NCBI GenBank assembly: GCA_018065475.1
Contig: JAGHTD010000167.1
Location: 1 to 9,534, forward strand
DNA length: 9,534 nt
Origin: Candidatus Colimorpha enterica
Lineage (GTDB): Bacteria > Bacillota > Clostridia > Oscillospirales > CAG-272
Reading direction: 5' to 3'
Positions 1 to 5,916 of this stretch are shown here, piece by piece. The first letter of the stretch is position 1; each line of letters begins with the position of its first letter. The position numbers were made by a program, and so were the translations under genes. The notes beneath the pieces are model-generated. The model searched no databases. It saw only the letters and a list, made by a program, of their open reading frames with translations, and had not been told where the DNA came from.

Positions 1-188
1 TAGTAGCCCTCGTTCATGTCGTTGATGGGGTATGCAAGACGCCGCTTGCCCCACTCGTTCACTTCGGTGACGGTACCGTTCTCGGCGGTGAGAGAAGTGA
101 ACTTCTCAATAAGCGCCTTGACTTCGTCCTCGCCTTTTGTGAGATCAACAACGAATAAGGATTCATAAGATGCTGTTTTCTTATCCAT
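1..188 (-). CDS. rpsF: Ribosomal protein bS6 (5' part, runs off the window start)
   Basis: The first 62 codons of small-subunit protein bS6, which binds 16S rRNA as a heterodimer with bS18 in the platform of the 30S subunit. The visible protein starts MDKKTASYESLFVVDL, the first beta strand of the S6 fold. It continues through an acidic helix to EWGKRRLAYPI near residues 45-55 and then NEGYY; the WGKR-LAYPI and GYY blocks are characteristic of the family. The ATG at 188 (read leftward) is preceded by a perfect AAGGAGG 9 nt away, so the start is secure. The remaining third or so of the protein lies beyond base 1. In Bacillota rpsF usually heads an rpsF-ssb-rpsR operon; those partners would also be to the left and cannot be seen here. 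Confidence 0.96.
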   Translation of the reverse strand, partial: MDKKTASYESLFVVDLTKGEDEVKALIEKFTSLTAENGTVTEVNEWGKRRLAYPINDMNEGY

Positions 189-197
189 TTTTTTATA

Positions 198-204
198 CCT
201 CCTT
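198..204 (-). promoter_or_regulatory. rpsF ribosome binding site
   Basis: Read on the minus strand this is AAGGAGG, an extended match to the anti-Shine-Dalgarno sequence, 9 nt before the rpsF ATG. It fixes the start codon and suggests strong translation. Confidence 0.93.
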
Positions 205-259
205 ATGGACATTAGGCCGCCGCTTGTCGGCGGCAAGGAGAAAAAAGATTTTTTCTCGG
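205..259 (-). promoter_or_regulatory. Structured rpsF leader, candidate S6:S18 autoregulatory RNA
   Basis: The rpsF 5' untranslated region contains two perfect inverted repeats. At 238-257 a 9-bp A/T-rich stem (GAGAAAAAA with TTTTTTCTC) would sit at the very 5' end of the mRNA. At 216-234 a 7-bp GC stem (GCCGCCG with CGGCGGC, loop ACAAG on the minus strand) lies about 11 nt before the Shine-Dalgarno. An alternative pairing, CUUG with CAAG, would leave CCGCCGA in a loop. It is established that many bacterial rpsF leaders carry an RNA element bound by the S6:S18 complex, with a conserved CCG presented in a loop or bulge. The position and the CCG-rich element fit this, but I could not match the full consensus from memory, so the identity is an inference. 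Confidence 0.5.
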
Positions 260-265
260 TCTGTT

Positions 266-294
266 ATTATATCAAAATATTATCCGTTTGTCAA
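266..294 (-). promoter_or_regulatory. rpsF promoter (perfect sigma-A consensus)
   Basis: On the minus strand TTGACA (294-289) and TATAAT (271-266) are separated by exactly 17 bp. The predicted transcription start near 259 puts the A/T-rich leader hairpin at the extreme 5' end of the message. The promoter diverges from the tRNA promoter, with the two -35 boxes about 50 bp apart. Confidence 0.92.
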
Positions 295-343
295 GTTCTT
301 TTTGGCTTTTTTATTTTGTTTTTGAAATATTTTGAAAAAACTC

Positions 344-372
344 TTGACAAATCATCGACGATTTGATATAAT
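344..372 (+). promoter_or_regulatory. tRNA-Thr promoter (perfect sigma-A consensus)
   Basis: TTGACA at 344-349 and TATAAT at 367-372 with a 17-bp spacer. Predicted initiation is near 379, a few bases before the mature tRNA 5' end at 387, as expected for a short tRNA precursor. The spacer contains the small inverted repeat ATCATCGACGAT, whose role, if any, is unknown. Confidence 0.92.
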
Positions 373-386
373 ATGCATCGTTGAGT

Positions 387-462
<76 letters not shown>

Positions 463-493
463 AAAAAGGACTTGCGATCGCAGGTCCTTTTTT
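463..493 (+). terminator. Intrinsic terminator of tRNA-Thr
   Basis: An 8-bp stem 468-475/480-487 (GGACTTGC with GCAGGTCC, one G-U pair) with loop GATC, followed by T488-T493. It begins directly after the encoded CCA. An A-run on the 5' side could let it work on the opposite strand as well. Confidence 0.9.
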
Positions 494-583
494 CAACGGA
501 ATTTGTCCTGCGGGCAAGTGAAATCTTATACCGTCCTTGGCAACCGGCAACAGTCGCAGTCAGAGTCTATCGCACAATATGCA

Positions 584-612
584 TTGACAAATCCGTAACA
601 ATATGGTAAAAT
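584..612 (+). promoter_or_regulatory. Promoter of the DUF1648-like membrane protein gene
   Basis: TTGACA at 584-589 and TAAAAT at 607-612 with a 17-bp spacer. The predicted start near 619 gives a leader of about 30 nt. The stretch 494-583 before it shows no recognisable gene. Confidence 0.85.
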
Positions 613-649
613 AAAACAGACAAATCAGAATTTGCAGGAGTGAAGAAGT

Positions 650-1168
650 ATGCGGAAAATGGAAAAATTGTTGAAAGTGTTTCATTTTGGTGTCACTCTC
701 CTCGCATGGGGAATTCTTGCGGTCGGCTTTGTGCGGATGCTCATTGCCTATCCGACACTGCCGAAGACGTTGGGGATTCACTTCGGCCCAAACGGCGAAT
801 TTGACCTGTTCGACAAAAAAACGGAGCTCTTTACGCTTTTTTATCCCTGTATCGTTTCGCTCATTTTTCTTGTTGTGTACGAGGTACTTACGTTTGCTTC
901 CGGACGGGTAAAGACCGGCTTAAAAATCAATGAAACCGGCGAGCGGATGGTGCGGGAAGCCATTGTCATTCTGTTGGATGGTTTGAAATGGATCTTTTCT
1001 TTTTTCTATGCGGGTGTGTGGGCGGATTGCGTCATTCGCCAACACGCAATGAATACGACGATCGGGATCGTACTGGTTGTCGTGGGTTTTTGCCTGTTTG
1101 TCATGTGTATTGCGTTTCTGATCGCGGTGCGGATCAAGTGCCCCAAACAGAATGATCAATTATTATAG
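650..1168 (+). CDS. DUF1648-like four-helix membrane protein
   Basis: A 172-residue integral membrane protein with four hydrophobic segments at roughly residues 12-33, 60-83, 105-126 and 136-161, and short charged ends. Between helices 1 and 2 it carries YPTLPKTLGIHFGPNGEFD followed by FDKK. This is the pattern of DUF1648 (LP--I-IHF---G--D---K), found in Bacillota membrane proteins including relatives of the SdpI immunity/signalling family. Family membership is inferred from the motif; the molecular function is not known. The ATG at 650 follows CAGGAG at 635-640 with good spacing. The gene has its own promoter and is followed 68 bp later by the unrecognised gene at 1237 with no terminator between, so they may share a transcript. 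Its base composition is less GC-rich than the flanking housekeeping genes. Confidence 0.8.
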   Translation: MRKMEKLLKVFHFGVTLLAWGILAVGFVRMLIAYPTLPKTLGIHFGPNGEFDLFDKKTELFTLFYPCIVSLIFLVVYEVLTFASGRVKTGLKINETGERMVREAIVILLDGLKWIFSFFYAGVWADCVIRQHAMNTTIGIVLVVVGFCLFVMCIAFLIAVRIKCPKQNDQLL

Positions 1169-1236
1169 ATTGGATTACGAATTCCAAAACAAAATTATAT
1201 TGGGATTAACACAAATCTAAATTTGAGGAGGTAGAA

Positions 1237-1794
1237 ATGATACCAAATGATATGAATGATGGTTCTCCGGGAGCAGAATTGTCAGAAATAAATGGATGGA
1301 ATTATGATTTCAGCAGTCTTCCGCTTTGGACACTACGAGTCAGAAACCCTTGGTGTACTCATAAACTCATAGAAGATAACGAGCACGATAATGCTTGCTT
1401 GCTTTATGGTATTATTGAGGAGAGAATGGGCTCCTACCTTGGATACTGTGCTATTTTTCAAAATAAAAGTAACCCCCTCTGCGTTGCAGCTCTCCCAAAA
1501 ATTAAAGTCTGGTTGGCGCAACCAACATTTAGCAAAGATGGCCGGTTTGTGCTATTACTGGCTCATTACCAAGGAAATGGTGTAGTTCTTATCCTAAATA
1601 TCAGAAACAAAACATTTGCTTTGGTTGATTTACCGATTTCAACTCCCGTGTTAAATATTATTGAAACAGATACAAATTACTTTTCTTTTCAAGCATCTGA
1701 AGTACAAATGAAAGACAATCTGATACGTAAGACTTGCAAAAAGACAATACGTATCGACAAACTATCGTTTGAATCATGGGATGTTCTGAAATGA
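1237..1794 (+). CDS. Unrecognised 185-residue protein, AT-rich
   Basis: I do not recognise this protein. It is soluble-looking, with no signal peptide and no convincing membrane segment. The middle, about residues 95-130, has the rhythm of a beta-propeller blade: TFSKDGRFVLLLAHYQGNG, then VVLILNIRNKTFALVDLP. This recalls TolB/WD-type repeats, but only about one blade is visible. A GAGGAGG at 1225-1231 lies 5 nt before the ATG, so translation is well supported. Composition is distinct: bases 1261-1320 contain 24 G+C of 60, while an equal block of the GH78-like gene (2581-2640) contains 42. That suggests recent acquisition. No separate promoter is clear, so it is probably read from the upstream gene's promoter and ends at the terminator at 1863-1898. 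Confidence 0.72.
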   Translation: MIPNDMNDGSPGAELSEINGWNYDFSSLPLWTLRVRNPWCTHKLIEDNEHDNACLLYGIIEERMGSYLGYCAIFQNKSNPLCVAALPKIKVWLAQPTFSKDGRFVLLLAHYQGNGVVLILNIRNKTFALVDLPISTPVLNIIETDTNYFSFQASEVQMKDNLIRKTCKKTIRIDKLSFESWDVLK

Positions 1795-1862
1795 TTCTGT
1801 AGGCTTAAAGACTGTTTGACAAATCCCGGCTTGTCGGGCAGTATCCGATGCCGTTTTCATAC

Positions 1863-1898
1863 AAGAAGGCCTTTGCTTTTCGGCAAAGGTCTTCTTTT
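1863..1898 (+). terminator. Intrinsic terminator after the 650-1794 unit
   Basis: A 14-bp stem, 1863-1876 with 1883-1896 (AAGAAGGCCTTTGC with GCAAAGGTCTTCTT, one G-U pair) and loop TTTTCG, ending in a short T run. It closes the two-gene accessory unit ahead of the next promoter. Confidence 0.82.
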
Positions 1899-1941
1899 CA
1901 CTCTTTTCCGGGACGTTTTTGCATTCATTACGGATTATATA

Positions 1942-1970
1942 TTGACAATATCCGTCCGGTCTGTTATAAT
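1942..1970 (+). promoter_or_regulatory. Promoter of the GH78-like gene (perfect sigma-A consensus)
   Basis: TTGACA at 1942-1947 and TATAAT at 1965-1970, spacer 17 bp. The predicted start near 1977 leaves a leader of about 20 nt before the ATG at 1997. I see no operator or cre-like site around it, which is notable for a sugar hydrolase gene. Confidence 0.92.
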
Positions 1971-1996
1971 TTCATTGATCAAAGGAGCGTGTGAAT

Positions 1997-3556
1997 ATGA
2001 TAAACAGACATTACGCGGAAATGGCGGAAAAGAACCTCCCGCCTCTTCATCACGAAACAGTAAAATCGGATAAAAAAGTAAAAATCGTTCCCGACGGCTC
2101 ATTCCTCGGCTTCAAAGCTTTGCCCGACGGGAAGATACCGGACGTCGTCGTAATGCAGAATCCCCGCAAGCTCAACGACGGAATGGTGATCTACGACGGA
2201 GGAACGAGCTTCGTTATCGACTTCGGCAGGCATTGCGTCGGCCGTCTCTCATTTATGGTTGACGACGACGGAAAATATCTTGACGCACCGGTGAAGCTGC
2301 GCCTCAGATTCGCCGAAACTCCCTACGAGCTCGGGCGCGACTGGTCAACCTATCACGGCACTCTGTGCTCGTCCTGGCTTCAGGAGGAGATCGTAAACAT
2401 CGACAACAAGGGGCTTTACAAGCTGCCGAGAAGATACGCTTTCAGGTATCTTGAAGTCAATCTCGTCGCAACCTACCGCCCGACGAAGCTTTACGATTTC
2501 ACCGTCGAGTGCGAGACATCCGCCGACGTAACGAAGATGAAACCTCTTCCCGACGGCACCGATCCCGTGCTTGTCAGGATCGACGAGGTCGCCGCCGCAA
2601 CTCTCCGCGACTGTATGCAGGAGGCGTACGAGGACGGCCCGAAGCGTGACAGACGTCTCTGGAGCGGAGATCTCCGCCTTCAGGCGCTCACCGACCAGGT
2701 GCTTTTCGACAACAGGGAGCTTGCGAGAAGGAGCATGTATCTTTTCGCCGCCTGCGAAGAGGATGGCAGATACCTCCCGGGATGCCTTTATATGAAGCCG
2801 GAGATTTACAGCGACAGGGATATTTCGATCGCCGACTATTCGATGGCATTCTGCCGTTCGGTCGCCGACTACTACTGCCATACCGGAGACGCGGAGACCG
2901 TGCGCGATCTCTTCCCGGTTGTGAAGCGTCAGATAGAGCTTCACATCTCGGATTTCAATTCGGACGGCAGTCTGACGCTCAGCGACGACTGGAAGGGCTT
3001 CATCGACTGGGCAAAGGGGCTCAAAAAGAACGCGGCGGTCACGGGATTTTTCCTCTACGCCGTTGACGCTATGATCCCCGTTGCAAGAGAGATAGGCGAG
3101 GACGAGTGCGCCGACAGATGGTCGGCGTTTGCGGATGAAACGAGGGCGAAGGCGAAGAAATATTACTTCGACACAGCAAAAAATGTCTTCGTCTGCGAGG
3201 GTCAGCTCTCGGTACAGTCGCAGGTGTGGATGATCCTCGGCGGCGTAACGTCGGGCGAAGAGGGAAGGACGGCGCTTGAAACGGCGCTCGCCGATCCCGA
3301 ATCCGTCAAGCAGGTCACACCCTATATGAACTACTATCTCGTCGAGGCGTTCATGAAGCTCGGAATGAAGGACGAGGCAAAAGCGCATATAATCGGCTAC
3401 TGGGGAAAAATGGTCGATGAAGGCGCCGACACCTTCTGGGAGGTGTTCAAGCCCGACGACAGGGAGCTTTCGCCTTACAGCGATCCCGTAATGCACTCCT
3501 TCTGTCACGCCTGGTCCTGCGCTCCTTCGTATTTCATAAGAAAATATCTCGTATAA
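1997..3556 (+). CDS. Compact GH78-like glycoside hydrolase (alpha-L-rhamnosidase family)
   Basis: A 519-residue protein of the GH78 type, which removes terminal alpha-L-rhamnose from plant or bacterial glycans. Residues about 1-180 are a beta-rich N-terminal region containing FVIDFGRHCVGRLSF, typical of the sandwich domain. The rest resembles the (alpha/alpha)6 barrel. The signature EDGPKRDRRLWSGD at about residues 212-225 matches the conserved catalytic block, with D213, D218, W222 and D225. Near the C terminus GADTFWE (E482), then HSFCHAWSCAPSYF, corresponds to the general-base and closing segments. Characterised members are often 700-1100 residues, so this is a minimal version. There is no signal peptide, implying a cytoplasmic enzyme acting on imported oligosaccharides. 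I chose ATG 1997 because AAGGAG (1982-1987) is 9 nt away; GTG 1991 in the same frame is too close. Exact substrate is unproven. It is transcribed alone. Confidence 0.85.
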   Translation: MINRHYAEMAEKNLPPLHHETVKSDKKVKIVPDGSFLGFKALPDGKIPDVVVMQNPRKLNDGMVIYDGGTSFVIDFGRHCVGRLSFMVDDDGKYLDAPVKLRLRFAETPYELGRDWSTYHGTLCSSWLQEEIVNIDNKGLYKLPRRYAFRYLEVNLVATYRPTKLYDFTVECETSADVTKMKPLPDGTDPVLVRIDEVAAATLRDCMQEAYEDGPKRDRRLWSGDLRLQALTDQVLFDNRELARRSMYLFAACEEDGRYLPGCLYMKPEIYSDRDISIADYSMAFCRSVADYYCHTGDAETVRDLFPVVKRQIELHISDFNSDGSLTLSDDWKGFIDWAKGLKKNAAVTGFFLYAVDAMIPVAREIGEDECADRWSAFADETRAKAKKYYFDTAKNVFVCEGQLSVQSQVWMILGGVTSGEEGRTALETALADPESVKQVTPYMNYYLVEAFMKLGMKDEAKAHIIGYWGKMVDEGADTFWEVFKPDDRELSPYSDPVMHSFCHAWSCAPSYFIRKYLV

Positions 3557-3561
3557 GAATG

Positions 3562-3598
3562 AATGAAAAAGAAGCCGATCTTCGGCTTCTTTTTCATT
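3562..3598 (+). terminator. Intrinsic terminator of the GH78-like gene
   Basis: A long perfect stem, 3562-3577 with 3583-3598, built from A-run, GAAGCCG, a 5-nt loop, CGGCTTC and T-run. The symmetrical A and T runs would allow termination from either side. It lies directly upstream of the comEC promoter. Confidence 0.9.
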
Positions 3599-3604
3599 AT
3601 AATA

Positions 3605-3633
3605 TTGACAAAACGCTCTCCGTTGGGTAAAAT
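3605..3633 (+). promoter_or_regulatory. comEC promoter
   Basis: TTGACA at 3605-3610 and TAAAAT at 3628-3633 with a 17-bp spacer. The predicted start near 3640 makes an ATG at 3645 almost leaderless and supports the ATG at 3666, which follows AAAGGGG at 3651-3657. I see no competence (ComK/SigH-like) box. A near-consensus vegetative promoter suggests basal rather than strictly competence-controlled expression. Confidence 0.85.
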
Positions 3634-3665
3634 ATTGTCAGACAATGCCGAAAGGGGAAAATGAA

Positions 3666-5846
3666 ATGAGCGGCGGGATAAAAAGACCTCTGTTTATATG
3701 CTGTGGGACGTTCGTCATTTCGATGTTCCTTTTCTCCTTATGCCCGTTTTCCGTCAAGGCGGTGATTTCGGCGGCGGCTCTGATCGCGGCGGCGGTATCG
3801 CTTTTTGGGATCAAGAGCAGAAAGAGGACGGCGGTGCTCATCGTTTCGCTCGCCGTCGTCGCCGCTTTCGCCGAGTCGGCGATCTACAATGACTTTTACC
3901 TCGCGGGGATAAGAGCGTACGACGGCAAGACTTTCGACCTTGTCGAGTGCAGGGTGACGGACGAGAACTGCGTATATCCGTATTTTTCCTCTTTTGACGC
4001 GAAAATTACCTCTCTTGACGGCAAAAAGGTATCGTTTGACGCAAGGATAGAAATATCCGCAGAGATCGACGCAAAGGTCGGTCATATCGTAAAGCTGAAC
4101 GGAGTGACCTTTTCACTCCCCGAAGGCGAGGAAAAGAATTATCTTTCCGGCGGGATCGTGATCTCCGCCGAAGCGGAAGGTGCGGAATACGTTTCATCCT
4201 CCGGCGGGCTTGACGTCCTTTCGGGGAAGCTGTCTTCATCTCTGTCGTCAAAGCTGCGGGTGCTTCTCGGCAGAGAAGACGGCGGCTTCGTTTCCGCCCT
4301 GGGCATAGGGAACAAGGACGGGCTTTCCGCGAGGACGCCATCCGCTTTCCGCCGCCTCGGTATCTCTCATCTTCTCGCGGTCTCGGGGCTTCACCTTTCG
4401 GTTATGATAGGATTTCTCGACTACCTTTTGCGCCGTCTGTCGCGCAGGGAATGGCTCGTGTATCTTTGCGACGTCGCGGCGATAATCTTCTTTTCCGTCC
4501 TTACGGGAATGAGACTGACGGTAATCCGCTCGGCGATAATGCTTATCCTGTGGCTGACGGCGCGCCTCCTCGGCAGCGGCGGCGATTCACTCACCTCGCT
4601 TTCGGTCGCCGCGTCGGTCATCGTCATTTTCTCACCCTCGGCGGTGAGCGACTGCGGGTTCCTCCTTTCGGTCACGGCAACGCTCGCACTCATCCTTTTT
4701 GCGTTCCCGGTCGGCGGAAGAAGCGGAGGCAAAGCGGGGAGATTCGTTTCCTACGTTCTGTCATCGGTGCTTTCTGCGGCGGCCGTGCTGTGGTTCACCC
4801 TGCCTCTCCAATGGTGGTTCTTCGGCTCGGTGTCGCTCTGGTCCCCCCTCACTAACATCGTTTTCGTTCCGCTTGCGTCGGTCATCCTTTTCCTTGCGCC
4901 GATCAACCTTGTCCTTTACGGTATTTTGCCGACAGCGGCGGCTTTGCCGCTCAAAGCCGTGACCGGCTTCACCGTTTCGCTCACCGACGTCCTCGCCGAT
5001 TCGGCAGGCAAGCCGATATACCTCGGTCATTCCTTCACGCCCTATTGCTTCTTTGCGTCCGTCGCCGTGCTCGTTATGATCGCCGTCCTGACGAAGGAAA
5101 AGAAGCGTAAGATACTTATTTCGTTTGTACCGCAGATCACCTTCGTTCTTCTTTTCGGCGTATGCCTTTTCGCCGATTCCCGGATGTCCCCGAAGGCGGA
5201 GGTCTATGCCGCCAATGTCGGTACAAACGACTTCATCCTTGCGGAATGCGGAGAAAAAACGGTCTTCATCGACGTTTCCGACGGCTCGTTCTCAAACATG
5301 AAGCGGGCGACCGACGAGACGCTGACCGAGATGAAGAACACGGGTATCGACGCCGTCATGCTCACGCATTACCATACGAAGCAGGGCTCGTCCGTCGCCG
5401 CGTATCTTGACAGATACCGTCCCGGAGTGCTGATCCTGCCTTTCCCGGACGGAAACGATGCGGCCTCGGTGATCGCCGAATATGCCGCTTCAAACAACGT
5501 CAACCTGCTTTATTACGACGCAAAAGGCGGTGACACACTCGACTTTTACGGGCTGAAGATCACCGTTTTCCCGTCGGAGGAGGTCAAAAACAGAGTACAT
5601 TCCACCCTTGGAATCAAAATACCGGGGGAGGAGAGCTTCACCTATATATCCGCGTCGTCTCTCGGAAAGACCGTGACGGAAGGCGATACGGTCGTCGGCT
5701 CCCACACGGGTATAACGCCGCCCGACGGCTGGGAGGGAGAGGGAAGCTATTATGCCATCAACCGCAAAGCGGCAGACAAAACCGGAATAAAAAGATGTCT
5801 GACGGGCAAAAACTGCGTTGTATTTTCAAAAACGCTGATAAGTTAA
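3666..5846 (+). CDS. comEC: ComEC/Rec2-type DNA uptake channel with degenerate MBL domain
   Basis: A 726-residue polytopic membrane protein of the ComEC family, the inner-membrane channel that passes single-stranded DNA into the cell during natural transformation. N-terminal helices and a soluble beta-rich region (about residues 85-190, DUF4131-like) precede the Competence domain. This carries the hallmark HLLAVSGLH at residues 235-243 and many further helices to about residue 505. The C-terminal part from about 510 has the outline of the usual metallo-beta-lactamase-like domain. There, NVGTND (517-522) stands where DVGQGD is typical, THYHTKQG (567-574) where HxHxDH is typical, and GSHTG (around H680) where HHGS is typical. 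Most metal ligands are therefore missing. ATG 3666 was chosen over the in-frame ATG 3645 from the ribosome site at 3651-3657. No comEA or comF neighbour is present. Confidence 0.93.
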   Translation: MSGGIKRPLFICCGTFVISMFLFSLCPFSVKAVISAAALIAAAVSLFGIKSRKRTAVLIVSLAVVAAFAESAIYNDFYLAGIRAYDGKTFDLVECRVTDENCVYPYFSSFDAKITSLDGKKVSFDARIEISAEIDAKVGHIVKLNGVTFSLPEGEEKNYLSGGIVISAEAEGAEYVSSSGGLDVLSGKLSSSLSSKLRVLLGREDGGFVSALGIGNKDGLSARTPSAFRRLGISHLLAVSGLHLSVMIGFLDYLLRRLSRREWLVYLCDVAAIIFFSVLTGMRLTVIRSAIMLILWLTARLLGSGGDSLTSLSVAASVIVIFSPSAVSDCGFLLSVTATLALILFAFPVGGRSGGKAGRFVSYVLSSVLSAAAVLWFTLPLQWWFFGSVSLWSPLTNIVFVPLASVILFLAPINLVLYGILPTAAALPLKAVTGFTVSLTDVLADSAGKPIYLGHSFTPYCFFASVAVLVMIAVLTKEKKRKILISFVPQITFVLLFGVCLFADSRMSPKAEVYAANVGTNDFILAECGEKTVFIDVSDGSFSNMKRATDETLTEMKNTGIDAVMLTHYHTKQGSSVAAYLDRYRPGVLILPFPDGNDAASVIAEYAASNNVNLLYYDAKGGDTLDFYGLKITVFPSEEVKNRVHSTLGIKIPGEESFTYISASSLGKTVTEGDTVVGSHTGITPPDGWEGEGSYYAINRKAADKTGIKRCLTGKNCVVFSKTLIS

Positions 5847-5857
5847 CAATTTGTTAA
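5843..5857. repeat. Palindrome at the comEC stop codon
   Basis: TTAACAA and TTGTTAA flank a single T, a perfect 15-bp inverted repeat that includes the comEC stop (5844-5846). It is A/T-rich with no T tract, so it is a poor terminator. It could be a protein-binding site for regulating hom or just AT-rich spacer. Confidence 0.4.
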
Positions 5858-5879
5858 TAAACACAGCCCTTCAATATGA

Positions 5880-5895
5880 GATAATATATATTATC
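5880..5895. repeat. 16-bp palindrome upstream of hom, possible operator
   Basis: GATAATATATATTATC is a perfect 16-bp palindrome 21 bp before the hom start. It includes a -10-like GATAAT (5880-5885), but I find no -35 box at a suitable distance (TTGTTA at 5851-5856 would need a 23-bp spacer). It may be an operator or a weak promoter region. No regulator can be named. Confidence 0.4.
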
Positions 5896-5916
5896 AGTTT
5901 TTATGAGGTACAGACC

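Noticed and set aside
519..600. A short GTG-started frame of about 26 codons between the tRNA terminator and the next promoter
   Set aside because: No ribosome site, it overlaps the promoter at 584, and there is no recognisable sequence. I see nothing reliable in 494-583.
1170..1200. Possible separate promoter for the gene at 1237
   Set aside because: TTGGAT is followed by no -10 box at 16-18 bp, and A/T-rich matches here are not distinctive.
1825..1838. Small hairpin CCCG/CGGG sharing the CTTGT loop with the rpsF leader hairpin
   Set aside because: Only a 4-bp stem with no T tract and no gene context. The shared loop bases are short enough to be coincidence.
1816..2073. An 85-codon open frame across the terminator and promoter region before the GH78-like gene
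   Set aside because: It runs through a terminator, a promoter and the ribosome site of the next gene, and shows no family resemblance.
2345..3508. A 387-codon open frame on the minus strand opposite the GH78-like gene
   Set aside because: No ribosome site or recognisable domain, and it lies entirely antisense to a gene with family motifs. High GC makes such frames common.
3645..3665. An upstream in-frame ATG for comEC
   Set aside because: It lies about 5 nt after the predicted transcription start and has no ribosome site, while the ATG at 3666 has AAAGGGG 8 nt upstream.
5851..5916. An upstream in-frame ATG for hom adding 22 residues
   Set aside because: It would put non-homologous residues before the Rossmann strand and would overlap the palindromes. 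The ATG at 5917 has a ribosome site and fits the family N terminus.
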